A DNA stretch of 64,000 bases, from assembly GCA_964006375.1 (NCBI GenBank), contig OZ023270.1, positions 75,147,891 through 75,211,890 on the forward strand, in the 5' to 3' direction. Below the pieces are notes generated by a model, which saw only the letters and a program-made list of their open reading frames with translations, searched no databases and was not told the DNA's origin. The position numbers and the translations under genes were made by a program. The first letter of the stretch is position 1, and the number at the start of each line of letters is the position of its first letter. This DNA comes from Tillus elongatus. Lineage: Eukaryota; Arthropoda; Insecta; Coleoptera; Cleridae. This document shows, piece after piece, positions 1 to 12,763 of this stretch.

Positions 1-139
1 AGAACTTGAAAACCGAGTTCGAAATAGTCTCGACAACCTTAATCCCTTCGAAATATAGCGTGCAACAAGTGATTGAGTTCTATCTCGCTTGGAAAGATGT
101 GTTAATGCAAATGGTGGACAATTTGAACAATTCTTATGA
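1..139 (+). pseudogene. Tc1/mariner-type transposase C-terminal fragment
   Basis: Frame 2 reads NRVRNSLDNLNPFEI, then two stops, then RCVNANGGQFEQFL and a stop at 137-139. The end motif (Cys...Asn-Gly-Gly-x-Phe-Glu-x-Leu) closes this family of mariner-like transposases and recurs at 4166-4212. The in-frame stops mark it as dead. The upstream part is outside the window. Confidence 0.6.
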
Positions 140-231
140 TAATATAATTTCTTTTATGTGTGACAGACATTCACATACATACATAAATACATACATAAAT
201 GCATACATTATTAACATAATACTGTATTGGC

Positions 232-570
232 CGAATTCTGTACTTTTTTTAAATTAAATTGTTAACAACTCAAAAAAAATGGTTTCTAGGTATAGGGAAT
301 GCTAATACAGTTTTAAATAGTGACTTCTAGTGCATCTGATAAAACAATAAAATACAGGGTGTTCTATTGAATAAGTTAATTAATTAACTTTTTTTTGCGG
401 AATTCTGTGTTTTTTTCTAAAAAATGTCAATAACTCAAGAAAAATCGTTTTTAGGTATAGGGAATGCTAATACAGTTTGAAAGAGTGTCTTCAGAAGCAT
501 TTGATAAAATAATAAAATACAGGGTGTTCTATTTGAAATAAACAAGTTTTTTGAGTTTGAAAGCTACGGA
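232..570. repeat. Two tandem ~170-bp AT-rich units with 'acagggtg' boxes
   Basis: Units at about 232-400 and 401-570 share 'gaattctgt', a T-run, 'ggtatagggaatgctaatac' and 'aaaatacagggtgttctat'. The same 'acagggtg' box occurs at other repeat edges in the window. Non-coding, probably a MITE-like tandem. From 570 to 1060 I see only AT-rich DNA with one further diverged 'caccctgta' box. Confidence 0.5.
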
Positions 571-1059
571 ATTCATATACATTATACAAAACACCCTGTA
601 TATGAAATATTGTTTCAATAATGTCGCAACACACCTTTGTTGTCCTGCAATGCACAGTTTAAAAAAATATCCTAACACACCCACCAGAAAGCTAAAATAC
701 CTTTATAAAAAAAGCCTTCTCGTGGCTCGAATTTTCGAAAAAATTGAAATATTTCGATAACATTTGAAGATAGGACTAAGGTTTGTTAATAAAAGTCCAC
801 CTAAAATCAAATAAGCATTCTAAAAATGTAATAATACACAGGCTGTTCTATTTAAAATAACAAAGTTAGCACCTACTTCTGGTAGAACCGGAAGTGCGCC
901 ATTTTGGAAATTATTTTTTTCAGATAGAGCATCTTCTGCAACCCCCATGTGCAAATTTTCAGTATTCAGATATGCATAGTTTGGAAAATAATCTAATAGG
1001 CTACTCAACTTGGGAGACCCTGTATAGTTTGAGATAATTCGATGCAATATGACAAATGT

Positions 1060-1760
1060 AGATTTGGATGTGAGTCGTCAGAGATTATCCAGCTCGTCAC
1101 CGGGGGATGTCGAGTGTTTGCTGCAACAGAGTATAAAGAGAGGCACGACGCAGTTGCGAAAATACTTCATCAAGAAGTGGCTCTAAAACTGGGACTTTAA
1201 AATCATAGTAAGTTGTCCTACTATAGATACACTCCTGAGGCTGTTGTAGAGAACTCAGGTTGTACTGAAATCCGACCGTGCTGACAGACCAACGATTGCC
1301 CACAACAGGCCAGATATAATAATAGTAGATAACTCCTGCAAGTAAGTGACGCTGATTGATATGACCATTCCAAATACTAATAATTTAGAGATAACGTACA
1401 GCGAGCAGATCATTAAATACAGAGACCACGAGATACAAATAAAGAGACAGTGGAGGGCATATAGTGTCCGAGTGATATCAATAGTCATGCCATCAACTGG
1501 TGTGGTTCCTAAACATCTTCGAGAGAACATTAAGAGACTGGGTATCGGAGAGCACCTTTATAAGGTTATGCAGAAGACGGGAACACTTGGAACTGCTCAC
1601 ACCATGCGGATATTCCTGGGAAATGAGGATGTGTCGCGTTGTCGCTCAGGGCCCGATGACTTGAAAAGGGCTCCATCTGAGCTCAGTCCCTTTGTTATCT
1701 GAGATACCTGGGATGAGTGAATGTCTCCCTTTGAGGGAGTGTGAAAGCCCTTCAAGCTAA
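1060..1760 (+). pseudogene. R2/R4-type retrotransposon 3' ORF fragment (restriction-like endonuclease)
   Basis: Broken frames read ERHDAVAKILHQEVALKLGL, then a stretch with YYRYTPEAVVENSG, then HNRPDIIIVD and LIDMTIPNTNNLE. This is the C-terminal PD...D restriction-like endonuclease region of R2/R4-group non-LTR elements. The open part at 1346-1702 continues with KHLRENIKRLGIGEHLYKVM, typical of the extreme C-terminus. At least two stops and one shift interrupt it. It lies directly before a second, longer copy of the same group. Confidence 0.6.
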
Positions 1761-1784
1761 AGTCGATAATAATAATAAACAAAC

Positions 1785-3790
1785 ATGACCAATAAAAATT
1801 GTGGAAAAGTGCAGATCGAGAGGGGCATCTTTCAGGGAGACTCCCTGTCGCCGGTGTGGTTTTACTTGGCACCGAACCCTATGTCGACTGTCCTAAACAA
1901 AACTGGAGCCGGGTATAAACTAAATATGAAAAACCGAAGAAGAATATCCCACTTATTATATATACATGGATGATCTTAAATTATACTCTGAGACACAAGA
2001 TAAGCTCCACTCACTGATTAATACTGTTAAAATCTTAAGCAATGATATAAAAATGTCGTTTGGACTCGACAAATGTGCTATAATCAACGTCAGGAGAGGG
2101 GCAGTCGAAGGTCACCAACAGCCCTTCTGCGATGTTGAGCAACTACCGCCTGAAGAGACATACCGCTACCTAGGGAGTCCTCAGAACGAGCGGGTGGATC
2201 ATAGCCGGCTAAAGCAAGAATTCCAGCACAAATATTGGAAGCGAGTCACGAATCTCATAAATACTAAGCTTTCCGGAGGTAACCTTTGTGCTATCAGTAC
2301 CAGTATTGACATACTCTTTTGGAGTTGTCAAATAGTCTAAGACCGACTTGGATGAACTGGACAGACTCAATAGAAGGCTTCTAACGAAATTCCGGTGCCT
2401 TCACACCAACTCATCTGTTAGAAGACTTTACACACCTCGGAAAGAAGGCGGCAGAGGATTAATCCATATAAAGAACCTCTGCTTTAAGCAGGAAAGAAAC
2501 ATGCGACAACGTTTTCTTGCATCGCATGATGAACTGATGAAGTTGGTGGTGTGCGAGGATAAAGATTATACTTCACTTACGCTGGGTCAGCGCAACTATA
2601 AGTTGGACGACCCAGTTGACCAGGACAGTATAGTCCAGTGGAGTGACCAGGCTATGCATGGAATGTACCCCAGACACCTGCATCCAAATAATGTTGATAA
2701 AACCTCTTCGCTTATGTGGTTGGTTGGGGGGCAACTCTACCCGGAGACGGAGGGTTTTGTGATGGCCATTCAGGATAGGGTTATAAAAACTAAGAACTAC
2801 GAGATAAAATTAGAAGTGGTGAATGAATATCGAAAATGCGCAGCTGTTGGAGAGACCGTTGAACACGTCATGGCAGCATGTCCTGCTCTCTCAGACTCAG
2901 CTTACTTAGGCAGGCATAACCAGCTGGCCAAGATCATCCACCAACAAATTATTTTGAAATACAGCCCCCTGAACCCGTCAACAACACCAGCCTACTACAA
3001 GTATTCTCCGGAGGCGATGCTGGAGTCGGCGGACTTTCTCCTGTACTGGGACCGACTCATGATAACGGACCACACTGTGGACTTCAATAGACCAGAAATT
3101 GTCCTGATAAACAAACAGATGAGGCTTGCTGTGATGATAGATATTGCTGTACCGCTGTCTCATAACATTCAGAAAACTGAAATTGAAAAGATCACCAAGT
3201 ATGAAAACTTGGCATATGAAATAAAAAACGCATGGAAACTCCAGAAGGTGGCTGCATGTCCCTTTGTAATGTAGGCAGAAGGAATAGTCGCCAACAATTT
3301 CATGGGAAATCTAAAGGAACTCGGACTACCAAATAACATCCTCAACGTGGGGCAGAGGGCGGTTCTGCTGCAAACATGTCACATAGTCCGAAAATTCCCC
3401 AGTTAAGTGGCGACCTCAAACACGTCTGCTGTATTGGAGCACCGAAAATCAGACTCTACTGATAATATCGGCATAATGGGATATGATAAATTTCATCCCC
3501 ATCCACCGAGCCGAGCTCCAACGTCGCGCGCGTGGGGTCGGTCAAAAGGTTTCCAGTAGTAATACATCTGTTAATTTAGCATTTTCCAATTTACCTTTAA
3601 AGTTTCCGCTAGCACATTTCTTAAATTGACATTTTAGGGGGCCGGTGTCACGTTATAAATGTCAAATGGAATGGTGTTTTCTTCTAAACATTCGATTCTC
3701 CCTGAAGAACTGCGTATGTGCGTAGAAAATCCTTGCATTTGCTTTACTCGTTGCATAAATAAAAGTAAGAGAGAGGTTTAGCAGGGAATA
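1785..3790 (+). mobile_element. R2/R4-type non-LTR retrotransposon, 5'-truncated, with RT and RLE
   Basis: The first frame carries RT motifs: IERGIFQGDSLSP, then MDDLKLYSE (Y/FxDD class, here YIHG/MDD split by a shift at about 1966) and FGLDKCAIINVRRG. After a stop at 2338, the frame at 2348-3274 carries a Cys-His knuckle (KCAAVGETVEHVMAACP), then YKYSPEAMLESADFLLYWDR and NRPEIVLINKQMRLAVMIDI, the PD...D endonuclease core. About 3290-3405 encodes the C-terminal NILNVGQRAVLLQTCHIVRK. The rest, to the AT-rich end near 3780, looks like 3' UTR. The element copies itself by target-primed reverse transcription; this copy is dead. Confidence 0.75.
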
Positions 3791-3859
3791 CCTAAGTGGA
3801 GAGATGTACAATGATTTTTTAAGACACAATTTACCTCAACTTTTGAAAAGCCTATAAAA

Positions 3860-4212
3860 TCAAAAAAGACGAAGTGTGGTTTCAGCAAGATGGAGCCCCG
3901 CCACACTTTACGCTCCAAGTCAGAGACACTCTAAATAACATGTTTGGAGATAGATGGATTGGTCGCGGTGGCCTGGTAAACCGGCTCGCAACGTCTTCTT
4001 AGCTCACGTCTTTAGATTTTTTTTATTATTTCAGGCATTTATAAAAGAGAAAGTTATGGTTATAACACCAACCGTCAAAATATGTGATAGCGGATTAGAC
4101 AAGCATGTACGTTAGCAACCACCGAAATGCCGAATAATGTGCGCTACTCTTGTCAAAGAAGAATATTGAAATGTTTGAAGGTAAATGGTGGACATTTCGA
4201 ACAACTTTTAAA
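3860..4212 (+). pseudogene. Tc1/mariner-type transposase fragment (catalytic C-terminal half)
   Basis: The frame reads VWFQQDGAPPHFTLQVRDTL, then GDRWIGRGG, then a stop, LTSLDFF and, after a shift, CLKVNGGHFEQLL. The QQDGAPPH segment carries the second catalytic Asp of the DDE/D transposase; RWIGR and the Leu-Asp-Phe-Phe motif follow it in this family. Stops and shifts make it a pseudogene. From 4213 to 4880 I see only AT-rich intron sequence. Confidence 0.7.
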
Positions 4213-4880
4213 ACACAACCGACGTTACACTTAAGGTATTTCATGCTAGTTCTTACTCTCACTTTATTTATTGGAAAATTCGGAAGTATACAACCAGTGA
4301 AGCAAATGAAATGATTTTCTACGCGAATAAGCAGTTCTTTACAGAGAATCAAATTTTTGAAGAAAACACAATTCCATTGGACATTTATAACCCAACACCG
4401 GCTCTTCCAAACAAGGAGGAGGCGTAAACGTTAAAAATATTTCAAAATGTGTCCCCCAAGCCTACTTGTCATCTCATCAAATTTTTAACAAAATACTTAA
4501 GCGGTTTTTCAGATATCCGATAGTAACACTTTAAAATCCTCACCTTGTATACTATGATACTTTGATTTTTGTATAGATTCAGAATAATGCGCGAATTAAC
4601 AACTGTTGCACATCACTTGACTTTAAAAAAATTCTCACCTGTATTTTGCAAACATATTTTTGCCAACCTCCGCTTAACTTTGTGATCTTGGGACGCATAT
4701 TTTGTATTACCCCGGTCTTTTGGAGCTTTATTTTACTTTACTTTCACTGTTACCGTAGGTATCATCTTGTTGTTGACAGGTTTAATACGTTACTATACTA
4801 AAAAATAGTTTATCAGTCCAATCGTAAAGAGCTAATCCTGGGTAGTTCACGTTATTACTAATAAGACCATAATGTTGTAG

Positions 4881-5023
4881 GTACAACAGTCGGCGATCCA
4901 GAGGAAGCAAATGCAATTGATGAAGTATTTTGTACTAACAGAAAGACGCCACTATTAGTAGGTTCTGTTAAATCAAACATTGGACACAGCGAACCAGTTT
5001 CCGGTCTCTGCTCTTTAGTAAAA
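4881..5023 (+). CDS. FASN: FAS exon 1 of window: KS C-terminal catalytic region
   Basis: The acceptor is ...ttgtag and the donor gtaagt. The first two bases complete a Gly codon begun upstream, followed by 47 codons. The peptide opens with [13 protein letters not shown], the segment after the first catalytic His loop of ketoacyl synthases (usually HGTGTKVGDP). It then contains [12 protein letters not shown], whose Lys and His match the conserved KS Lys/His pair used in decarboxylative condensation. The preceding exon, with the active-site Cys and the HGT motif, is not found in the 4.9 kb upstream. Ends in phase 0. Confidence 0.93.
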
Positions 5024-5084
5024 GTAAGTTAATTGTACAACTATAAACATAGCCAAAATAACCTTGTTTTTTTATTATTATTGG

Positions 5085-6835
5085 AGGGGGAATCTTCAGA
5101 AACAGCCCAGAATTAGTCATTGTTGGTTTTATCCCTCATGGGAGTGTCTGCCAACTAAAACCCTTCCTTAATTCCTCCACATTTTAGTTTGGAACTGCGT
5201 AGCATAACTTCACATTGACATGTTTATTTTCCTTTTCGTCTTGTTTCTCTTTTTAATTCTTTTTCATCTCTTCCTTTCTGCCCTAACACTGCTTTTATGT
5301 ACCTGCATATTATTTCCCATTGTTCACTGGTCTTTAGCCTGGTGCTTACTATGTATTCTGCTGTCACTGGTGTTCCTACTATCATTTCATCTCTCTTCCC
5401 TGTCCACCTGTGACACCCAAAAAAAAAACGTGTTGTGGTGTAGTAGCATTCTTTTGTGTCCTTGAGTTCAAACCTCTTTAACTAACTGGGATAGCATCCA
5501 TCTCCACTTAGGAGTTGGGTGATGTGATAATCTATTTCTCCATATTTACGATTCACCTCCAACATGCCTTCCCGTTTCCAGCTCCCATCTATTCTGCCAT
5601 TTGGTTTATTTTGTCTTTTATTTGTTCTCTTTCTGCCGCCTCTCGTTCGTATACCTTTTCCCTCTCCTCAAAGGCGTTCGAGTGGCTTTATCCCCGTGGT
5701 TACCTGGATCGCTTCTGCCGAAACGGTGCAGTACGCACTGCCAACCCGTATTGCCATCCACCTCTGTAGACTGGTTAATATGTTTCTATACTTTCTATAT
5801 TTCATGGCATTTCAAATTGGTACTGCATATGGCATTATAGAGTGGGATACAGAGGCTAGTATTCTTCTTTTGGTGGAGCAGAGATCTCCTATGTTAGGCG
5901 CGACTTTTATCAGAACTGTTACTATCCTCCCTGTCTTTTTTGTCACCTCGGTCACATGCTCGCCCATATATCTGTCTCTGCCAAAGTAGACTCTTAGATA
6001 TTTCACACTGTGTTTCGTTTCAATTGCAGTTCCGTCAATTTCCAGTGTAATGCTCTTTAGTCTGCCTGCTCCGTATATTATCACAGCTTCTGTTTTGGTC
6101 TTTCTCAATTGCAGCTGCTTTTTTCGTATTTTTGCCACTACAATTGCCGTGTCATCAACGTATCCAATCAGTGTTATTCCTTCCGGTGTTGGTGTTTTTA
6201 GAATAGCATCATAGTATAATATTCACAGCAATGGTCCCAGGATTGAACCCTGCGACACTCCCGTAGTTACTTTTACTTCTTGACCTCTCACAAGTATTAT
6301 TATGTGTTCTAAGTAGCTTCCAATTATTCTCCGTAAGTGTTTGCTGACTCCAAACTCGTCCAATATCTCCATTATTCTTTTCCAGGGTACCGTGTTAAAT
6401 GCATTTTTAATGTACAGTGTGATTAACATGGCCTTTCTTTTATGTTAACATGGTTTTCTCTTGCTCTTCTATAATTTTGGTTACTTTCTTCATTGCATCT
6501 GCCGTTGATTTCCCTTTCATAAATCGATACTGGTTTTCGGATATCTTCTCCTGAACTTCTTCCATCAGTCTGTCTTTGATCAGTTGCTCCAGAACTTTTC
6601 GCATAGTATCGATGAGGCATAAGGGTCCATGTTTGATTTCCACGGCACCGTTTTTTCTCCAATATATTTTTTGCTTTTTTTCCAACTATTTGGAAATACA
6701 CCTTGTTTTAATTGTTTGTTCATCGTCTCCCGTATTTCACTCGTTAGTTCACTGATTACTGTTTTGGTTATTTCCGGAGTGGCTGGCCCCGGAGCCTTCT
6801 TATTTTTAATCGGTTTGTGCCTAAAACTAGTTTAG
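5085..6835 (-). mobile_element. R1-like non-LTR retrotransposon remnant, antisense in intron 1
   Basis: Reading the minus strand from about 6700 down, KVLEQLIKDRLMEEV and ENQYRFMKGKSTADAM give RT motifs 1-2. LYIKNAFNTVPWKRIMEIL (6423 down) gives the motif A region with the usual Asp/Phe partly changed, and TTGVSQGSILGPLL gives motif B. Near 6138-5812, KTEAVIIYGAG and KYLRVYFGRD match RT motifs D/E and the region after them. The Y/FxDD box falls near 6170, where the frame is broken. The pyrimidine-rich stretch 5200-5500 is probably its 3' part. Several shifts and stops; not active. Confidence 0.65.
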
Positions 6836-6950
6836 TGTGTATTTTAGGAGCTACGTACGCTCTCAAAATTAAACATAAATGAGATGTTTTTAATGTTTGT
6901 AGTGATATAAACAGTTAGAAAGCAGTAATGTAAAAACATTTAAATTTCAG

Positions 6951-7092
6951 GCGATAATTGCATTTGAAATGGGTGTAATTCCACCAAATCTTCATTATAA
7001 TAAACCAAGAGAGGGTGTTCCGGCTTTAGAAGCAGGAAGGATTAAAATTGTAACAGAAAAAACACCTTTCCAAGTAAACAAAAGTTTGATAG
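6951..7092 (+). CDS. FASN: FAS exon 2: late KS domain
   Basis: The acceptor is taaatttcag and the donor gtaagc. There are 47 codons plus one base, in phase with exon 1. The peptide begins AIIAFEMGVIPPNLHYNKP, matching the KS helix and loop that follow the catalytic His in animal FAS. It continues with an Ala-Leu-Glu-rich stretch and ends before the conserved Gly of the NSFGFGG motif, which exon 3 supplies. No odd residues noted. Intron 2, which follows, contains a SINE and a mariner copy. Confidence 0.93.
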
Positions 7093-7136
7093 GTAAGCAT
7101 TATATTTTATATACTTTTGACCAAATTCTTAGTCAT

Positions 7137-7497
7137 TTGTTGTTTTTTGTTCTTTAACGTCGGCCTATTTCCGCGACTATGGCCAATCGCTGACGCCAGG
7201 GAGCAGTTTCACTTCACTATCCTGAAATTTTGCCGAACCCCTGTCTTTCTGTAAGGAGGGTAAGGATCTTTAACGTACCCAACATCGCATGGACACAAGA
7301 CCCACGGTTTTACGCCCCCTCAGAAGGGAGAAAGTACAGACATTCAACTTGCTCAAATACAATGTCAGTACCTCGGTTGGTATTAATTTTACATGCAGTA
7401 TATACTAGAAAAGTGAAAAGAGAGCCTGGTATCGAACACGGTACCCTTCGGTTCAGATGTACACGTTCTTACCCCTGGACCACCGAGGCCTTTATTT
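7137..7497 (-). mobile_element. tRNA-derived SINE, copy 1
   Basis: On the minus strand the 5' head (about 7489-7425) resembles a tRNA with an A-box-like and a B-box-like segment (ggtatcgaacacgg region read in reverse). The body ends in 'gaaataggccgacgttaaag' read in reverse. It shares most of its length with copies at 34941-35304 and 23518-23836. The 8-bp repeat 'ttagtcat' occurs at 7129-7136 and 7498-7505 and is a likely target-site duplication. Confidence 0.7.
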
Positions 7498-7784
7498 TTA
7501 GTCATAAAATTTGCTTAGACCATAGGCAACAATATTGAGATTTAGGGTATATTGTCCTACGGGTGTGTTTACGGATTTGAATAGAGTTATGAGAACTATT
7601 AGAGTCTTATTAACTTTTCACATTTATGTAAAAACTGAATTAAAACTAGGATTAACAAGCCGTAAAGTGTTTATATGTAATTTCAATCAACGAGTTCGCT
7701 TTTATACAGAACAATTATGTAATTATATTCTTCGCGGCTAGTCACAAATATCATAAACAATAATTTTAATTTATCTACAGGGTG

Positions 7785-8636
7785 TGGCAATTAAAACTTC
7801 CCATCTGGTAAATATCGGAATTAAACAAAAACGAGACACGTCAATTTTGTTTTTAAGGGGGGCACATGATGGCGTAAGTTTTGGTGTCTTGGAGCTTATC
7901 TCTTAGACGGAGGCGCGAAGTATCCTTAAATTTTAATTGCACCCTATGTTCAGCGTCTAAGGCTTTCTCAATTCTGCTCACGACAACATAAGACTTTCTA
8001 AATTTCGGTTTGGATATGGCAACAAAATCATCAAGTAAAGAATAAGACAAAATGCCACTTCCATACAATAATAAAATCTGTGCTCCACTTCCTAACGAAC
8101 ATTTCGAAGCATTTCGGGCGTTATCTGACGCCATTCTTCAACAATTCCTCAAGTGAGTTTGGTCGTGTTGCATAAATTTTCGACTGCAAGTATCCCTATA
8201 GAAAACAGTCTACGGGTGTTAAATCTGGCAATCTGGGAGGCCACTTAACTGGACCTACTATCCAGTGATTTGGAAAATTCTAGTTAAGAAAATCACGGCA
8301 TAATGCGGTGGAGCACCATCCTCCTTAAACCACGCATCGTATTCTGCTAAAGCGTTGTCATCTTAGAATACTTCCACAATCGTCGGGTAGATATGAGTTT
8401 ACAGTGGATCCAGATACATGTTTCCATCCAGATTGCGCGGCAGGAAGAAAGACGCTATGAGGTAGTCTCCCAGTATACCTGACTAAACATTCGATTTCCC
8501 CGGATGCTGCGTGTGAGTTTTACGAAAAACAATTGGATTTTCATCACTCCAGTACCGGCAATTATGGCGGCTGATTTGGCCACCCAGTTGGAACGTACAT
8601 TCATCGGAAAACAGATTGAGTACAAAAAGTCTGTAT
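7785..8636 (-). pseudogene. Tc1/mariner-type transposase, C-terminal part of a split copy
   Basis: On the minus strand, NLFSDECTFQLGGQISRHN holds the first catalytic Asp region. Lower down, WFKEDGAPPHYA holds the second. The C-terminal part runs to about 7855 (VSRIEKALDAEHRVQLKFKD) and lacks the usual terminal motif. Several stops. The matching N-terminal part lies at 10370-10790, separated by two hairpin-family repeats (8637-10356), so one mariner copy was split by later insertions. Confidence 0.65.
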
Positions 8637-10356
<1,720 letters not shown>

Positions 10357-10369
10357 TTAAGATTCGGCA

Positions 10370-10790
10370 ATAACTATCTACGGAAATTCCTGAAGTAGCT
10401 GCAAGTTTCCTGAGACTCAAATTTTGTTTCATTGCGATGTGGTCCAGGACAGCTACCTGGTTACCCTCATCACGTACGACCTTCTCCTCTAGATGCTGGA
10501 TGCAGACAAGAAACAGTTTTTAGTGCCCAAAATTAATGGCTCCTTCATAAGCAACTTGATTTCCAGTCAATTCTGCTGCCAAACAAAATTTCTAAACGAT
10601 TAGGATTTGGATCACTTTTGATGCCGCGCTGTATATTGGTCGCTCATTCTGCGTCGTTTCTGTTAACTAAGCGTTCCTTTTTGAAGCTTTGGCTTCAAAA
10701 TGAGCCCATGGAAATCGGTTGACAAGCAAAAATTATATCCGAAAATGGGAAAAGCTCATTTTTAATCATCCTGTAAATAGGAGGGATACA
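10370..10790 (-). pseudogene. Tc1/mariner-type transposase, N-terminal part of the split copy
   Basis: The minus strand reads GNQVAVLDHIAMKQNLSLRK followed by LAATSGISVDSYCRILKK, the helix-turn-helix DNA-binding region of this transposase family. It is upstream (in minus-strand sense) of the catalytic part at 7785-8636. From 10790 to 11148 I see AT-rich intron with no recognisable feature. Confidence 0.55.
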
Positions 10791-11148
10791 CAAAAAATTC
10801 AAACATCATCATATAGCTTGGGTCCTATTTTATATCTTTTTAGTTGAAATTTGAGAAAGAAATTTTTTTTCTAAACGGGAGCTTCTTGACGATTTAGAAA
10901 ATTTTCAATGTTTTATTGAACGCCCAGTATAAAATGTAGGTAAATTGCCTGATGCTTTGCAGAAAAACTGGCTAATAATGAAAGGATTGTGCTTGCAAAC
11001 GTTTTTAACAGAGTTCAATTTGATCGCGGCAAACGAATGTTACATCGAATTTAGAAAGGGCAAAATTTTCGCGAGCGACGCTTTGAGTGTTGAGTAGTTT
11101 ATTTCTTAAATTCACTGTACTCAACTCTTATTTGTGTTTCTTTTACAG

Positions 11149-11362
11149 GAATTAACAGTTTTGGATTTGGTGGAGCAAACTCCCACGTTGTGGTCAGAGG
11201 ACATTTAAAATCTAAACAAAATAACAGCTTTCCAAGAGACAATTTACCACGTCTGATTTGCGTTAGCGCTAGAATACCCCAAGGCATAAGTTCCATTTTA
11301 AATGACCTAAATTCTAGGGAATTAGATCCTGAATATATTAGGCTGTTTCATAGTATTTTCAG
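11149..11362 (+). CDS. FASN: FAS exon 3: end of KS and start of KS-MAT linker
   Basis: The acceptor is ttttacag and the donor gtaaat. Two bases complete the Gly codon split with exon 2. The peptide starts INSFGFGGANSHVV, the diagnostic C-terminal motif of ketoacyl synthase domains. It runs into a less conserved linker containing LPRLICVSAR, where most FAS have a similar motif leading to the linker domain. Ends in phase 2, with the Arg codon shared with exon 4. Confidence 0.94.
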
Positions 11363-11433
11363 GTAAATATTTTGCTCAAATAATATGTGTTTATTTTTAA
11401 TAATCCTGCTTTATTGTTGTGTTTAACTTTTAG

Positions 11434-11625
11434 AAAAGATCTACCTGGACATATACATCGAGGATACACCATCGTATCAGAAAGCGGTGAAATAACGAGA
11501 TCATCAGAACAATTTTCTGGAGGAAAAGAAAAACTGTACTTTGGGTTCGGTGGTATTGACAATTCTTGGCATGCCATGGGACATGATCTTTTGAAAATTC
11601 CAATTTTCGCCGACTCTATACAAAA
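11434..11625 (+). CDS. FASN: FAS exon 4: linker and start of MAT region
   Basis: The acceptor is aacttttag and the donor gtaagt, after a short 71-bp intron. The peptide includes LPGHIHRGYTIVSE, which corresponds to the linker around the usual 'HPYRGY' segment. Near its end it has YFGFGGIDNSWHAMG, matching the start of the acyltransferase domain (commonly 'FSGMGSQWxxMG'). The usual GMGSQW is altered to GGIDNSW, the first sign of divergence in MAT. Ends in phase 2. Confidence 0.93.
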
Positions 11626-11740
11626 GTAAGTATGCGTATATATTCCTGCAAAAGTACCGAAGACTTATTTAAAAGACTGAGAATACTAGGAGGAGGGTCA
11701 CCTAATCCAATCCAATTGCACCCTGCATGTATTTGCTCCC

Positions 11741-11812
11741 GAAGGTCCGTAAGCCGGGGAATGAAATGAGAGTGATATTCTCTGGTATCAGTTCCCCGGC
11801 TTAAGAACCTTC
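11741..11812. other. Strong 21-bp imperfect hairpin with 30-nt loop
   Basis: The left arm at 11741-11761 ends in AAGCCGGGGAA; the right arm is 11792-11812. Eighteen of 21 positions pair by eye, with the three central positions differing. It lies in intron 4 just before a Penelope-like element, and might be a structural part of that element or an independent foldback. GC content is well above its surroundings. Confidence 0.6.
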
Positions 11813-11859
11813 CAAATGGTTATCGAAAGAGCTGAGTATATTAAAAATTAAACCTTATA

Positions 11860-12680
11860 GTTTTCGGTGAAAAATTCCATTGACTTCATTAATAGAATCA
11901 AAGATATTAAGTTAAAACCAAATGAAGTACTGATCTCTGTTGATGTCAAGCCGTTGTTCCCCAGCTACCTATCCATATAGCTCTTCAGTATTTTCGGGAC
12001 ATGCTTCATGATAACCAGCTATCGGACATGCAGGTGGAGGAATATATTAACTTAACTTCACTATGCATGTTTGAGAGTTTCTTTCGAGTCGGTGGGAAGC
12101 TTTATCGGAAGACGGAGGGAAGCACAATGTTCCTATTGTCTCCCTTCATTGCCGAACTCTTGATAAGCCGATTTGTGAGTGACTTTGCTGGAGTGGTGGA
12201 GTATTCACCGAGGGTATGGTTGAGATATATCGACGATATTTTTGCCATATTTGCCTCAGTGAAGATGATATCAATAGGTTTGTTAGTAAGTTGAAGAGTA
12301 CAGTAAGTCCTTTTAATCAAATTTACTTACGAAATGGAGAACAACGACCACTTACCTTTCCGCGATACTCTTGTCATCAAAAATATAGATAGTCTCCAGA
12401 CATTGTGTATAGATAATAGTACAGGCAATAGAGAATTGGTTTCTGCATTAAACTACACGAGTTATTTTTTTTGATAGATAGGTTCTGAATGACGTACTGA
12501 ATGTAAAAACACAAAATCCTTACAAAATGGGAGGGCGGAAGTGCCGCCATTTTGAGAAAAACCGTTTCGGCCTATATCTCCGTAACCGTGCACTTTAGGT
12601 CAAAAATGTTAATGACCTTTATTGTAGATAATTGCATTTCTCATCTTTTTTGTAAAATAATTTTTTTGTATCACCCACCG

Positions 12681-12763
<83 letters not shown>

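Noticed and set aside
1..4880. Earlier FAS exons (KS active-site Cys, HGT motif)
   Set aside because: Searched by eye in all + frames; only mariner and R2/R4-type remnants were recognised, so the preceding exon lies upstream of the window.
5220..5465. Leu/Phe-rich + strand ORF as a membrane protein
   Set aside because: It is the complement of a purine-rich part of an antisense LINE; hydrophobic composition follows from the pyrimidine-rich strand.
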